A stretch of DNA of 44,589 bases from Pseudomonas sp. PB120. GTDB lineage: Bacteria; Pseudomonadota; Gammaproteobacteria; Pseudomonadales; Pseudomonadaceae. Every line of letters starts with the position of its first letter. The first letter of the stretch is position 1. Under the pieces are notes generated by a model. It worked only from the letters and a program-made list of their open reading frames with translations, made no database searches and had not been told where the DNA came from. Where the stretch lies: positions 1-44,589 of the forward strand of contig NZ_RWIN01000115.1 in assembly GCF_009761815.1 (NCBI RefSeq), given 5' to 3'. Below, one piece after another: positions 32,399-41,271 of this stretch. Both the position numbers and the translations under genes were made by a program.

Positions 32399-34369
32399 AT
32401 GACATCAGTAAACCAGTTCTGGCGCCGGGCGAAACTGCCTCTGGCGATCAGTCTTGCTTCTACGCTCGCCGGGCCAGCATTCGGCGTCAGTTTCAACGTT
32501 GGTGAAATCGAAGGTCAGTTCGATTCGTCGCTCTCCCTGGGTATGAGTGTGTCGACCCAGCAGCCGAACAAGAACCTGATTGGTGTCAACAACGGAGGCC
32601 GTGGCCTGTCCCAGACGTCCGATGACGGTCACTTGAACTTCAAGAGCGGGCAAGCCTTCTCGAAAATCTTCAAGGGTATCCACGACCTGGAACTGAAGTA
32701 CGGCGACACCGGTGTATTTGTACGGGGCAAATACTGGTACGACTTCGTACTGCAAGACGAAGACCTGGAATTCAAGAACATCAGCAACGACAACCGCAAG
32801 GAAGGCGCCAAGTCTTCCGGTGGTCAGATCCTCGACGCCTTCATCTACCACAACTACGCCATTGCCGATCAGCCGGGTTCCGTGCGTCTGGGCAAGCAGG
32901 TCGTGAGCTGGGGTGAAAGTACCTTCATCGGCGGCGGCATCAACTCGATCAACCCGATCGACGTTTCCGCGTTCCGCCGTCCAGGTGCCGAGATCAAGGA
33001 AGGCCTGATCCCGGTCAACATGTTCTACGTGTCCCAAAGCCTCACCGAGAACCTCTCGACCGAAGCGTTCTACCAACTGGAATGGGACCAGACCGTTGTC
33101 GACAACTGCGGCACGTTCTTCTCGCAACCGGACGTGATCGCCGACGGCTGCGACAACAACCTGGCCGTACTGAGAACCCGTAACGGGCTCAACAACGCAT
33201 TGGCGGCCGCTCGTCTGCCAGCCGGGGCGCGTACCGCGGTCCTCAACACGCTGGCTGCACGGGGCGTGAACTGGGGCAACCCGGATGAAGGTGCGATCGT
33301 TGCCCGTGGTCCGGATCGCGATGCGCGTGACAGCGGCCAGTTTGGTCTGTCCTTCAAGTACATGTTCGAGCCGCTGGACACCGAATTCGGTGCCTACATG
33401 ATGAATTACCACAGCCGTGCGCCGATTTTCAGTGGCAAAGGGGCCCCGGCGAGCGCCTATAACACGACGGCACTGGGTGGCGCGTTAGGCGGCGCACTGG
33501 TTGGTGCGGGCATTCCGGCTGCCGCCGTGCCTGGCATTGTGGGTGGCGCGAACGGCCTCGCGGCGCAGACCGTGCCATTGGTGGTCGCGGGTAACTCCAG
33601 CTACTTCGTCGAATACCCTGAAGACATTCGGCTGTATGGCCTGAGCTTCTCCACCACGTTGCCTTCCGGTACCGCGTGGAGTGGTGAATTCAGCTACCGT
33701 CCGAACGCACCGGTCCAGCTCAACACCACTGACATCCTCTTCTCCGGCCTGACGCCACTGAACCCTAACGTTTCGGTACTGCAAGGGCAGCCAGGACAGG
33801 ATCAGCATGGCTATCGCCGCAAGGAAGTGAGCCAGCTGCAAACGACCTTCACCCACTTCTTCGATCAGGTGATGGGTGCCGAGCGATTGACCGTGGTGGG
33901 CGAGGTGGGCTGGACTCACGTCGGTGGCCTGGAAAGCACTTCCAAAGCCCGTTACGGCCGTGACCCGAGCTACGGCCCGGGCCCATTGCCAGGCGGTCAG
34001 TGCCAGACTTTGAACGCCTCGACCCTGGCGGGCGGTCCGCAAAACAACGTCAGCCGCTACTGCGAAAACGATGGCTTCACCACGTCGGATTCCTGGGGCT
34101 ATCGCGCTCGTGCCATCTGGGAATACAACGACGTGTTCTCGGGTGTGAACCTGAAGCCGAACATCGCCTGGCAGCATGACGTGGACGGTTACTCGCCTGG
34201 CCCTGGCGGCAACTTCGAGGAAGGTCGCAAAGCGGTCAGCCTGGGTGTCGACGCCGAGTACCAGAACACCTACACCGCCAGCCTGGCCTACACCAACTTC
34301 TTCGACGGCAAGTACACCACCGTGGATGACCGTGACTTCGTCGCGCTCAGCGTCGGCGTGAACTTCTAA
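32399..34369 (+). CDS. DUF1302 outer-envelope protein
   Basis: 656 residues with a long cleavable signal (MTSVNQFWRRAKLPLAISLA, then STLAGPAFG) and DUF1302 features: FDSSLSLGMSVSTQQPNKNL near the N terminus, VRLGKQVVSWGESTFI, INSINPIDVSAFRRPG, and a C terminus FVALSVGVNF ending in Phe, the signature of outer-membrane beta barrels. In P. putida the orthologous gene pair (PP_0765/PP_0766) was linked by fitness data, as I recall, to growth on esters and fatty compounds. Likely a channel or outer membrane platform that works with DUF1329. ATG at 32399 follows ATGGAGTAGCG. Confidence 0.9.
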   Translation: MTSVNQFWRRAKLPLAISLASTLAGPAFGVSFNVGEIEGQFDSSLSLGMSVSTQQPNKNLIGVNNGGRGLSQTSDDGHLNFKSGQAFSKIFKGIHDLELKYGDTGVFVRGKYWYDFVLQDEDLEFKNISNDNRKEGAKSSGGQILDAFIYHNYAIADQPGSVRLGKQVVSWGESTFIGGGINSINPIDVSAFRRPGAEIKEGLIPVNMFYVSQSLTENLSTEAFYQLEWDQTVVDNCGTFFSQPDVIADGCDNNLAVLRTRNGLNNALAAARLPAGARTAVLNTLAARGVNWGNPDEGAIVARGPDRDARDSGQFGLSFKYMFEPLDTEFGAYMMNYHSRAPIFSGKGAPASAYNTTALGGALGGALVGAGIPAAAVPGIVGGANGLAAQTVPLVVAGNSSYFVEYPEDIRLYGLSFSTTLPSGTAWSGEFSYRPNAPVQLNTTDILFSGLTPLNPNVSVLQGQPGQDQHGYRRKEVSQLQTTFTHFFDQVMGAERLTVVGEVGWTHVGGLESTSKARYGRDPSYGPGPLPGGQCQTLNASTLAGGPQNNVSRYCENDGFTTSDSWGYRARAIWEYNDVFSGVNLKPNIAWQHDVDGYSPGPGGNFEEGRKAVSLGVDAEYQNTYTASLAYTNFFDGKYTTVDDRDFVALSVGVNF

Positions 34370-34397
34370 GCACTGTATTTTCAGGACGAACACACCT

Positions 34398-35762
34398 ATG
34401 AAAACAACAAAGAGTCTGTTCCACGCCGGTGTTCTGGGGCTTTCGCTGCTGGCGACCGGTGTCATGGCGGCGGTTCCTGCGGCCGAAGCGGACAAGCTGG
34501 GCAAGAGCCTGACGCCAATGGGCGCCGAAATGGCGGGTAATGCCGACGGTTCTATTCCTGCCTGGAAACCGTTGCCGAAAAATGCCGGTTCGGTCGACAG
34601 CAAAGGTTTCCTGTCCGACCCGTACGCCAGTGAAAAACCGCTGTTCACCATCACGGCGCAGAACGTCGACCAGTACAAAGACAAACTTGCTCCGGGCCAG
34701 TACGCGATGTTCAAGCGCTACCCGGAAACCTTCAAGATGCCGGTCTACCCGTCCCATCGCGGCGCCACCGTGCCGGATGACGTCTTTGCCGCCATCAAGA
34801 AGAACGCCACCACTACCAACCTGATTTCGGGTGGCAACGGGCTGGAAAACTTCGAAACCGCCGTTCCGTTCCCGATTCCGAAAACCGGCGTAGAAGTCAT
34901 CTGGAACCACATCACCCGCTATCGCGGCGGCAGCGTGACCCGTCTGGTGACCCAGGCGACCCCGCAGCCGAACGGCTCGTACAGCCTGGTGTATTTCCAG
35001 GACCAGTTCGTGTTCCGCGACAAGATGAAGGACTACGATCCGAAGAACCCGGGCAATATCCTGTTCTACTTCAAGCAGAAAGTGACCGCGCCGGCACGTC
35101 TGGCCGGTGGTGTGCTGCTGGTGCACGAAACCCTCGACCAGGTGAAGGAGCCGCGTTCGGCGTGGGTCTACAACGCCGGTCAGCGTCGTGTACGCCGTGC
35201 GCCGCAAGTGTCCTATGACGGGCCAGGTACCGCTGCCGATGGCCTGCGTACCTCCGACAACCTGGACATGTACAACGGTGCGCCGGATCGTTACGACTGG
35301 AAGCTCGAAGGCAAGAAAGAGATGTATATCGCCTCCGACAGCTACAAGCTCGACTCGCCGCAACTCAAGTACGACGACATCATCAAGGCCGGCCACATCA
35401 ACCAGGACCTGGCTCGTTACGAGCTGCGCCGGGTCTGGCATGTGGTTGCAACCCTGAAGGAAGGTCAGCGCCACATCTACGCCAAGCGTGACTTCTACAT
35501 CGACGAAGACACCTGGCAGGCGGCGGTGATCGACCACTACGACGGTCGCAATCAACTCTGGCGCGTGGCAGAAGCTCACTCCCAGAACTACTACAACGTT
35601 CAAGTGCCGTGGTACACCCTGGAAACCTTGTACGACCTGCAATCGGGTCGTTACCTGGCACTGGGTATGAAGAACGAAGAGAAGTCCGCGTATGACTTCG
35701 GCTTCACCGCTACCACCAGCGACTTCACCCCGGCGGCATTGCGTCAGGATGGTGTTCGCTAA
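34398..35762 (+). CDS. DUF1329 exported protein
   Basis: 454 residues with signal peptide (MKTTKSLFHAGVLGLSLLAT, cleavage after about AAVPAAEA) and DUF1329 segments DKLGKSLTPMGAEMAGNADG, YPSHRGATVPDDVF and ARYELRRVWHVVATLKEGQRH. The fold is LolB/outer-membrane lipoprotein-receptor-like by family annotation. It lies 28 bp after DUF1302, the usual partner, and is probably co-transcribed. It ends in a strong terminator. Confidence 0.92.
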   Translation: MKTTKSLFHAGVLGLSLLATGVMAAVPAAEADKLGKSLTPMGAEMAGNADGSIPAWKPLPKNAGSVDSKGFLSDPYASEKPLFTITAQNVDQYKDKLAPGQYAMFKRYPETFKMPVYPSHRGATVPDDVFAAIKKNATTTNLISGGNGLENFETAVPFPIPKTGVEVIWNHITRYRGGSVTRLVTQATPQPNGSYSLVYFQDQFVFRDKMKDYDPKNPGNILFYFKQKVTAPARLAGGVLLVHETLDQVKEPRSAWVYNAGQRRVRRAPQVSYDGPGTAADGLRTSDNLDMYNGAPDRYDWKLEGKKEMYIASDSYKLDSPQLKYDDIIKAGHINQDLARYELRRVWHVVATLKEGQRHIYAKRDFYIDEDTWQAAVIDHYDGRNQLWRVAEAHSQNYYNVQVPWYTLETLYDLQSGRYLALGMKNEEKSAYDFGFTATTSDFTPAALRQDGVR

Positions 35763-35789
35763 CCAGCACTGACCGAGGCCGCATCCTCG

Positions 35790-35821
35790 AAAAAAGCCCC
35801 GACTGGTTCGGGGTTTTTTTT
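35790..35821 (+). terminator. Rho-independent terminator after DUF1329
   Basis: AAAAAAGCCCCGA / TCGGGG with CTGGT loop and a run of eight T, 28 bp after the stop codon. Confidence 0.93.
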
Positions 35822-35837
35822 GTATCACATCCCTCCT

Positions 35838-35937
35838 TGTAGCAGCTGCCGAGCCCGCGAGGCTGCGTCCGACTGCGAAGCAGTCGCCATGCCGGACCGA
35901 GCCCAACGCAGCCTCGCAAGCTCGACAGCTGCTACGG
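35838..35937. repeat. Inverted repeat (TGTAGCAGCTG... family)
   Basis: Outer arms TGTAGCAGCTGCCGAGC.. and ..GAGCTTGCGAGGCTGC (as complement) flank an inner hairpin CGACTGCGAAGCAGTCG. It is a REP family distinct from the GAGCGAGC and GCGAGGGAGC elements elsewhere in the window. Confidence 0.8.
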
Positions 35938-36071
35938 TCTGCATCGCTCCAATCCGGGGTGTGTAGACTTTTTGTAGCCATTTGTAGCAATAACCTTCAT
36001 TCCCTCTTCGTTTACCGCTAGTCTGCGGACATCTGCAACGCCGCCAACAGCAATCCAAACAAGAGCCGGCC

Positions 36072-38810
36072 ATGACTGATCTGTCCCCACTTCCGGGCCC
36101 TGCAAGCATCGCCGTCGCGGCACTGGACGGACGCTTTTTTCGGCCTCCGTTGCCCGACGGCCATGTGCTGCGGCCTCGCCTGTGCGAGCGCCTGAGTGCC
36201 GGTCTCGGTGGCAGGTTGTTGCTGGTCAGCGCTCCGGCGGGGTTCGGCAAGAGCTCATTGGCGGTGGAGTTCTGTCAGAGCCTGCCGGCGCATTGGCAAA
36301 GTCTTTGGCTGGGGTTGAGTCCACGGGACAGCGACCCGGGTCGCTTTCTTGAGCGCTTGCTCGAAGGCCTTCAGGACTATTTTCCGCAGCTCGGTCGGCA
36401 ATCCCTCGGGCTGCTGAAAATGCGCCAGCGACATCAACCGTTCGCCTTTGAAGAATGGCTGGACGGTTTGCTCGATGAGCTGGCCGTGCATTTGCTGCCG
36501 ACGGCGCCACTGCTGCTGGTACTCGATGACTACCATCTGGCCCAAGGCCCGGTGCTGGATCGCTGCCTGCAATTTTTCCTCAATCATTTGCCCGATGGCT
36601 TGCTGGTGATGGTCACCAGCCGCCAGCGCCCGGACTGGCATCTCGCGCGTTTGCGTCTGTCACGGCAACTGCTGGAATTGAATGAGCAGGACCTGCGCCT
36701 GACCCATGACGAAGCCCTGACCCTGCTCGATCGGCATAGCAGCTCCCTGCGCGGCGAAGCACTGGAGAGCTTGATCCAGCGCAGTGAAGGCTGGGTCGCC
36801 GGGTTGCGTTTCTGGCTGCTGGCGGCCTCCGAAGCAGGCACCCAGGGTGCATTGCCCCAGGCGTTGCACGGTGGGGAAGGGCTGATTCGCGATTACCTGC
36901 TCGAAGAAGTGATCGATTGCCTGCCTCCGGAAGTGCAGTCCTTCCTGTACGACACGGCCCCGCAGGAGCGTTTTTGCAGCGAGCTGTGCGACGCCGTTCG
37001 CGAAGCCCACGACAGCGCCGAGATCCTGCGATTCCTGCTGGCCCATCAAGTGTTCCTGGTGCCGCTGGACGAAAACGGTCACTGGTATCGTTATCACCAT
37101 CTGTTCTCCGACCTGCTGCGCACCCGGCCGACAGCTCAGGCGATAGTGCCGGCAGCCAGCCTGCACCTGCGCGCCTGCCGCTGGTTCAATGCCCAGGGGC
37201 TGCTCGATGAAGCGGTCGAACAGGCGTTGCGCGCCGGGCACCTGGATGTCGCGGCGAACCTGGTGCAAAACCTTTCTGAAGAACAGCTGCTGGCCGAACA
37301 AAACGTCGGCATGCTGCTGCGCTGGAAAATGGATTTGCCTGACAGCCTGCTGATCAGCACTCCACGGCTGATCGTGCTCTACAGCTGGGCGTTGGGACTG
37401 GCTTGCCAGCTGGACGCCGCCGAGGAGTTGGCCAGCCACTTGAGCCGCTTCCTGCCGGCGCCATCCGCCACCGCGCAGAAATCCATGCTGGCGCAATGGC
37501 TGGCCTTGAGTGGCATCGTCGCGCGCGGTCGCGGCAATCGCGAACTGACGCTGCTCTATTGCACCGAAGCGCTGGAGAGCCTTCCGGCCAAGCGTTACGG
37601 TCAGCGGCTGATGTGCCTCTCGACTCTGTCCAACCTGGCCATTGCCGACGGCGACTTGTGGCGAGCCCGCGCGTTGAATCGCGACTCCCTGGAATTGGCG
37701 CAGCGGGTCGGTAACCCGCTGTTCGAAGCGCTGGCCCATTACGACCGCGCCCGGGTGCTGCAAGCGCGCGGCGAAGTCCTGCGTTCGCTCGATGAAGTCC
37801 GACAGGGGCAGCAGCGTTTGCAGGGGTTATCCCCGCAACGGCTTTACGCGGTGCGCGCTCGACTGACCCTGTACGAGGGGTTCCTGCTGGCCATGCGTCT
37901 GCAACCCCATGCCGCCCGGATACGGCTGCAGATCGGTTTGAATGAGGCACGCGCCTGTCGCGATATCAGCGTATTGATCGGCCATTGTGTGATCGCCAGG
38001 CTTGAAGGCAGCAGCGGGGAGTATGCCAAGGCGTTCGCCGAACTCGCCGAAGCCGAACGACTGATGCACATCTGGGACGTGCCGCCGATCTACTACCTGG
38101 CGATGATTACCCTGGTCAAATGCGAACTCTGGCTGGCCCAGGGCCGCACGGATCTGGCCGAGGCCTGGTTGGCGCGACTGGGCCAGACCTACACGGGCGA
38201 GCACGCGGCAGCCCCCCCGGAGTTTCATCCGCAGTTGCCGTTACACATCGAATTGCAGCAGGCCTTGCTCGACGTTATTCAGAACCAGCCGATGCTGGCC
38301 GAAGGGCGATTGAATGCGCTGCTCGAGAATGGCCAGCAAACGGGCAGGCAAATGCTCAGTGTCATGGCGCTGGCGCAGAAAGTAACGTTATTGCTGGGTC
38401 GCGGGCGTGAGCCTGAAGCACGCAAGGCTTTGAGTCTGGCGCTGGAAGCCGCGGCCGGGGGCATCTTGCAACCCTTTGAGGGGTTGTTGGCCGAACACCC
38501 GGACTGGCTGCGCGGACAACTCCAGCTCAATGCGCCAACCACTATTTCGCAGAGCCTGTGCGAAAAACTTCCGATCATGGCATGCCGTCCGGCGCTGGAG
38601 TCAGCGTCGGCGGCGGAACAACTCAGCACACGGGAACTGGCCGTCCTGCGGTTGATTGCACAGGGCTGCTCCAACCAGGAAATCAGCGACCAGCTGTTCA
38701 TCTCCCTCCACACCGTGAAAACCCATGCCAGTCACATCAACAGCAAGCTTGGGGTAGAACGGCGCACGCAAGCCGTAGCGCGGGCCAAGGAATTGGGTGT
38801 GTTGGGTTAG
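36072..38810 (+). CDS. MalT-like LuxR-family transcriptional regulator
   Basis: 912 residues: N-terminal P-loop (SAPAGFGKSSLAVEF, about 53-67) with a Walker B-like VLDDYHLAQ (about 152-160), a long alpha-solenoid/TPR-like middle, and a C-terminal LuxR helix-turn-helix (LSTRELAVLRLIAQGCSNQE, about 851-870, to the end). This is the STAND/MalT type, where ATP and a ligand drive oligomerisation. Placed downstream of DUF1302/DUF1329 in the same orientation, as in P. putida (PP_0767). Likely activates the ligase/DUF1302/DUF1329 genes; inference. Confidence 0.92.
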   Translation: MTDLSPLPGPASIAVAALDGRFFRPPLPDGHVLRPRLCERLSAGLGGRLLLVSAPAGFGKSSLAVEFCQSLPAHWQSLWLGLSPRDSDPGRFLERLLEGLQDYFPQLGRQSLGLLKMRQRHQPFAFEEWLDGLLDELAVHLLPTAPLLLVLDDYHLAQGPVLDRCLQFFLNHLPDGLLVMVTSRQRPDWHLARLRLSRQLLELNEQDLRLTHDEALTLLDRHSSSLRGEALESLIQRSEGWVAGLRFWLLAASEAGTQGALPQALHGGEGLIRDYLLEEVIDCLPPEVQSFLYDTAPQERFCSELCDAVREAHDSAEILRFLLAHQVFLVPLDENGHWYRYHHLFSDLLRTRPTAQAIVPAASLHLRACRWFNAQGLLDEAVEQALRAGHLDVAANLVQNLSEEQLLAEQNVGMLLRWKMDLPDSLLISTPRLIVLYSWALGLACQLDAAEELASHLSRFLPAPSATAQKSMLAQWLALSGIVARGRGNRELTLLYCTEALESLPAKRYGQRLMCLSTLSNLAIADGDLWRARALNRDSLELAQRVGNPLFEALAHYDRARVLQARGEVLRSLDEVRQGQQRLQGLSPQRLYAVRARLTLYEGFLLAMRLQPHAARIRLQIGLNEARACRDISVLIGHCVIARLEGSSGEYAKAFAELAEAERLMHIWDVPPIYYLAMITLVKCELWLAQGRTDLAEAWLARLGQTYTGEHAAAPPEFHPQLPLHIELQQALLDVIQNQPMLAEGRLNALLENGQQTGRQMLSVMALAQKVTLLLGRGREPEARKALSLALEAAAGGILQPFEGLLAEHPDWLRGQLQLNAPTTISQSLCEKLPIMACRPALESASAAEQLSTRELAVLRLIAQGCSNQEISDQLFISLHTVKTHASHINSKLGVERRTQAVARAKELGVLG

Positions 38811-38890
38811 GGATTTGCGCGGTGACCGCAGAGGGGCTGCCGCAATTTTATGCCAGAATTGGCCATCCAGATTTTTCCAGAGTGTGCCCC

Positions 38891-39532
38891 ATGTCCCTGC
38901 AGCCTACCCTTATTCGCGAAACTTTCCCCGTCGGCCCGTTGCAGTGCAACTGCACGATCATCGGCGATCCCGTGACGAAAAAGGCCATTGTGGTCGATCC
39001 GGGTGGCAATCATGAGCTGATTCTGGCGCGGCTCGACGCACTGGGCCTGAAGGTGGTCAGCATCATTCATACCCATGCGCACCTGGACCACTTCCTGGCC
39101 TCCGGCCAGCTCAAGGAGAAAACCGGCGCAACCCTGCACCTGCACAAAGAAGATCAATTTCTGTGGGACAACCTGGAAATGCAGTGCCAGATGTTCGGCG
39201 TGCCTTACACGCCGGTGCCATCGCCGGATCGCTGGCTGGCCGACGATGAAGAACTGGCCTGGGGCTGCGGCGTAGCGTTGCACACACCCGGTCATACACC
39301 CGGTTCCATGAGCTTTTGGTTTGAAGAGGCTAAGCTGCTGATTGCCGGTGACACGCTGTTTCGTCGCGGGGTAGGGCGCACGGATTTGTGGGGTGGCGAT
39401 CAGGCGACCATCGTGCGTTCGATCAAGCAGCGGCTGTACACCCTCGATGAGGAGGCGACGGTCGTGACCGGGCATGGCCCCGATACACGTCTGGGCGATG
39501 AAATGCGCGAAAACCCTTTTGTTCGGGCCTGA
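38891..39532 (+). CDS. MBL-fold metallo-hydrolase (glyoxalase II-like, YcbL type)
   Basis: 213 residues with all metal ligands: THAHLDH (about 60-66), HTPGHTPGS (about 134-142), AGDTLFRRGVGRTDL (about 153-167) and VTGHGPDT (about 193-200). The pattern is closest to E. coli/Salmonella YcbL, a type II glyoxalase with hydroxyacylglutathione-hydrolase activity. The start at 38891 (MSLQPTLIRETFPVGPLQCN) is the usual one. Single gene between the LuxR and OmpA-like genes. Confidence 0.9.
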   Translation: MSLQPTLIRETFPVGPLQCNCTIIGDPVTKKAIVVDPGGNHELILARLDALGLKVVSIIHTHAHLDHFLASGQLKEKTGATLHLHKEDQFLWDNLEMQCQMFGVPYTPVPSPDRWLADDEELAWGCGVALHTPGHTPGSMSFWFEEAKLLIAGDTLFRRGVGRTDLWGGDQATIVRSIKQRLYTLDEEATVVTGHGPDTRLGDEMRENPFVRA

Positions 39533-39646
39533 TCTGTCGATGTGAACAGGCGCGCGGAATTTTTTTGGTCTGAAACGATCCAACGCCCGCAAAGGCCCGA
39601 TGCCTGAGTCCGTTGCACCACAGAATGCAAAAAGTAGGAGCTCTTC

Positions 39647-40348
39647 ATGTTCACCATGCGTCCTTTGATAATTGTCGCTACGGCAGTCGCCTTGTTATCT
39701 GGCTGCGCCTCGCCTAACCCTTACGACAGCCAGGGACAAGCCGACAGCGGCTCCCAGGGGATGAGCAAAACCGCCAAGTACGGCGGTCTCGGCGCTCTTG
39801 CCGGTGCGTTGGCCGGTGCCGCCATCAACCACGATAACCGTGGCAAGGGCGCGCTGATCGGCGCCGCGGTGGTGGGTGCTTCTGCCGCCGGTTACGGTTA
39901 CTACGCCGACCAGCAAGAGAAAAAACTGCGCGCCAGCATGGCCAACACCGGTGTCGAAGTGCAGCGCCAGGGCGATCAGATCAAGCTGATCATGCCGGGT
40001 AACATCACGTTCGCCACCGATTCGGCGAATATCGCCTCGAGCTTCTACCAGCCGCTGAACAGCCTGGCGGGTTCGCTCAAGGAATTCAGCCAGAACCAGA
40101 TCGAAATCGTTGGCTACACCGACAGCACCGGCAGCCGTCAGCACAACATGGACCTCTCTCAGCGTCGTGCGCAGAGCGTGGCGACTTACCTGACCTCGCA
40201 AGGCGTGAGCGGTGCCAACCTGTCGGCGCGTGGTGCCGGTCCGGATAACCCGATTGCCAGCAACGCTGACGTCAATGGCCGGGCGCAGAACCGTCGCGTT
40301 GAGGTCAACCTGAAGGCGATTCCTGGCCAGCAGTATCCACAGCAGTAA
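39647..40348 (+). CDS. OmpA-family lipoprotein with glycine-zipper segment
   Basis: 233 residues: lipobox LLSGC (Cys about 23) after MRPLIIVATAVA, a glycine-zipper region (GGLGALAGALAGAAINHDNR and ALIGAAVVGASAAGYGYYAD, about 46-88), then an OmpA C-terminal peptidoglycan-binding domain with GYTDSTGSRQHNMDLSQRRA (about 162-181) and NRRVEVNL. Probably an outer-membrane lipoprotein that anchors to the wall. ATG at 39647 has AGGAG six nt upstream; an ATG at 39656 is an alternative. Ends in a strong terminator. Confidence 0.93.
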   Translation: MFTMRPLIIVATAVALLSGCASPNPYDSQGQADSGSQGMSKTAKYGGLGALAGALAGAAINHDNRGKGALIGAAVVGASAAGYGYYADQQEKKLRASMANTGVEVQRQGDQIKLIMPGNITFATDSANIASSFYQPLNSLAGSLKEFSQNQIEIVGYTDSTGSRQHNMDLSQRRAQSVATYLTSQGVSGANLSARGAGPDNPIASNADVNGRAQNRRVEVNLKAIPGQQYPQQ

Positions 40349-40384
40349 GCGCAGCCCCTTTACCTCTGACTGAACCCCAGACGT

Positions 40385-40428
40385 AAAAAAGAACCGCCCG
40401 ATCCTCAACAGATCGGGCGGTTTTTTTT
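40385..40428 (+). terminator. Rho-independent terminator after the OmpA-like gene
   Basis: ACCGCCCGATC / GATCGGGCGGT stem with loop CTCAACA and eight T. Its right arm is part of a tandem duplication (see finding). Confidence 0.93.
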
Positions 40429-40582
40429 GTGTGTTTGTTCTGGCCTCATCGCGAGCAGGCTCACTCCCACAGTTGGAATGCATTCCAACTGTGGGAGATC
40501 GGGCGGTTTTTTTTGTGTCGTTTGTTTTGGCCTCATCGCGAGCAGGCTCACTCCTACAGGGGAATGCATTCCAATTGTGGGA
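40411..40582. repeat. 86-bp tandem duplication of terminator arm plus REP
   Basis: 40411-40496 and 40497-40582 are near-identical 86-bp units, each consisting of GATCGGGCGG, a T run, GTTTG, a REP (TCGCGAGCAGGCTCACTCC) and GGAATGCATTCCAA. They differ at a few bases and by two compensating one-base indels. The first contains a perfect 34-bp palindrome at 40464-40497. Confidence 0.9.
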
Positions 40583-40603
40583 GCGAGCCTGCTCGCGATG
40601 GCG
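40445..40603. repeat. REP cluster (BIME)
   Basis: Three REP cores: TCGCGAGCAGGCTCACTCC at about 40449-40467 and 40535-40553, and the inverse GGAGCGAGCCTGCTCGCGA at about 40580-40598. It lies between the OmpA-like gene and converging yhcB. Confidence 0.85.
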
Positions 40604-40634
40604 TCAGTCCAGACAACAAAAAATCCTCAGAAAC

Positions 40635-40673
40635 AAAAAAGCCCCCGGACAATCACTCATCCTGGGGCTTTTT
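40635..40673 (-). terminator. Rho-independent terminator of the YhcB gene
   Basis: On the minus strand AAAAAGCCCC.../...GGGGCTTTTT stem with a loop of about 16 nt and T run, 20 bp after the stop codon of the gene at 40693. Confidence 0.85.
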
Positions 40674-40692
40674 CATGGCGCGCTAAACCTGA

Positions 40693-41127
40693 TTACTTCT
40701 TCAGGCCGTAATGCTCGTCGAGCATGCCCGGCGCGTTCGGGGCTTTCGGTGCGTAGTCGCGAGGCGGTTCCTGGTTGCGCGGTGGCGTCAGGCGTTCCCG
40801 TGGGGCCACTGCCGCGTCGGCGTGCAGGGAGGCCAGCAGGCGTTGGCGAGTCTGCTCGTCCAGCGCCAGGCGGTTGGCGCCCTCGGCGAGATGATCCTGC
40901 ACTTCCTGATAGCTCTGAGTCAGTTTCTTGACCAGGGTGGCAGTGCTGTTGAAGTGGGTGACCACCTCGTTCTGATAACTGTCGAAACGTTCCTGAATGT
41001 CATCCAGCTGACGCTGGGTGCTGCTCGGCGCGGCGTTCGGCACCAGGCGAGCGATCAGGAAACCAATGGCGACACCCACAACCAGGGCAAGAGTCGGCAA
41101 CAACCAAACTAAGAGCGAGTGTTCCAC
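40693..41127 (-). CDS. YhcB/ZapG family (DUF1043) membrane protein
   Basis: 144 residues: one N-terminal membrane helix (LLVWLLPTLALVVGVAIGFL, about 5-24), then a coiled-coil (QRQLDDIQERFDSYQNEVVT, about 38-57, to about 85) and a proline-rich tail. This is the YhcB pattern; in E. coli YhcB is an inner-membrane protein that affects cell envelope growth and division. The gene has its own terminator, and the divergent hydrolase gene starts 144 bp away. Confidence 0.93.
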   Translation of the reverse strand: MEHSLLVWLLPTLALVVGVAIGFLIARLVPNAAPSSTQRQLDDIQERFDSYQNEVVTHFNSTATLVKKLTQSYQEVQDHLAEGANRLALDEQTRQRLLASLHADAAVAPRERLTPPRNQEPPRDYAPKAPNAPGMLDEHYGLKK

Positions 41128-41271
41128 GAGTCCTTCCTCTATAAACGGCTTTGCTTTACGTTAACGGCTCGAACCTGCGCTGTATACCGCGATTCACTCG
41201 CAATAGATTGGCACAGACAATTTGCTAGACGAGTCGACCCGATTTGAGGTCACGGAGTTCCTTCCTTGCTT

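Larger units (their letters stand above)
35763..36071. other. 309-bp gap with terminator and inverted repeat before the LuxR gene
   Basis: Contains the terminator at 35790-35821 and the inverted repeat at 35838-35937. The remaining 134 bp before the ATG at 36072 presumably holds the luxR-type promoter; no consensus match is striking. Confidence 0.55.

Noticed and set aside
40427..40931. Overlapping open frames with repeated peptides (GLIASRLTPT...)
   Set aside because: They are translations of the tandem REP/terminator duplication and of the opposite strand of yhcB; no ribosome site or family match.
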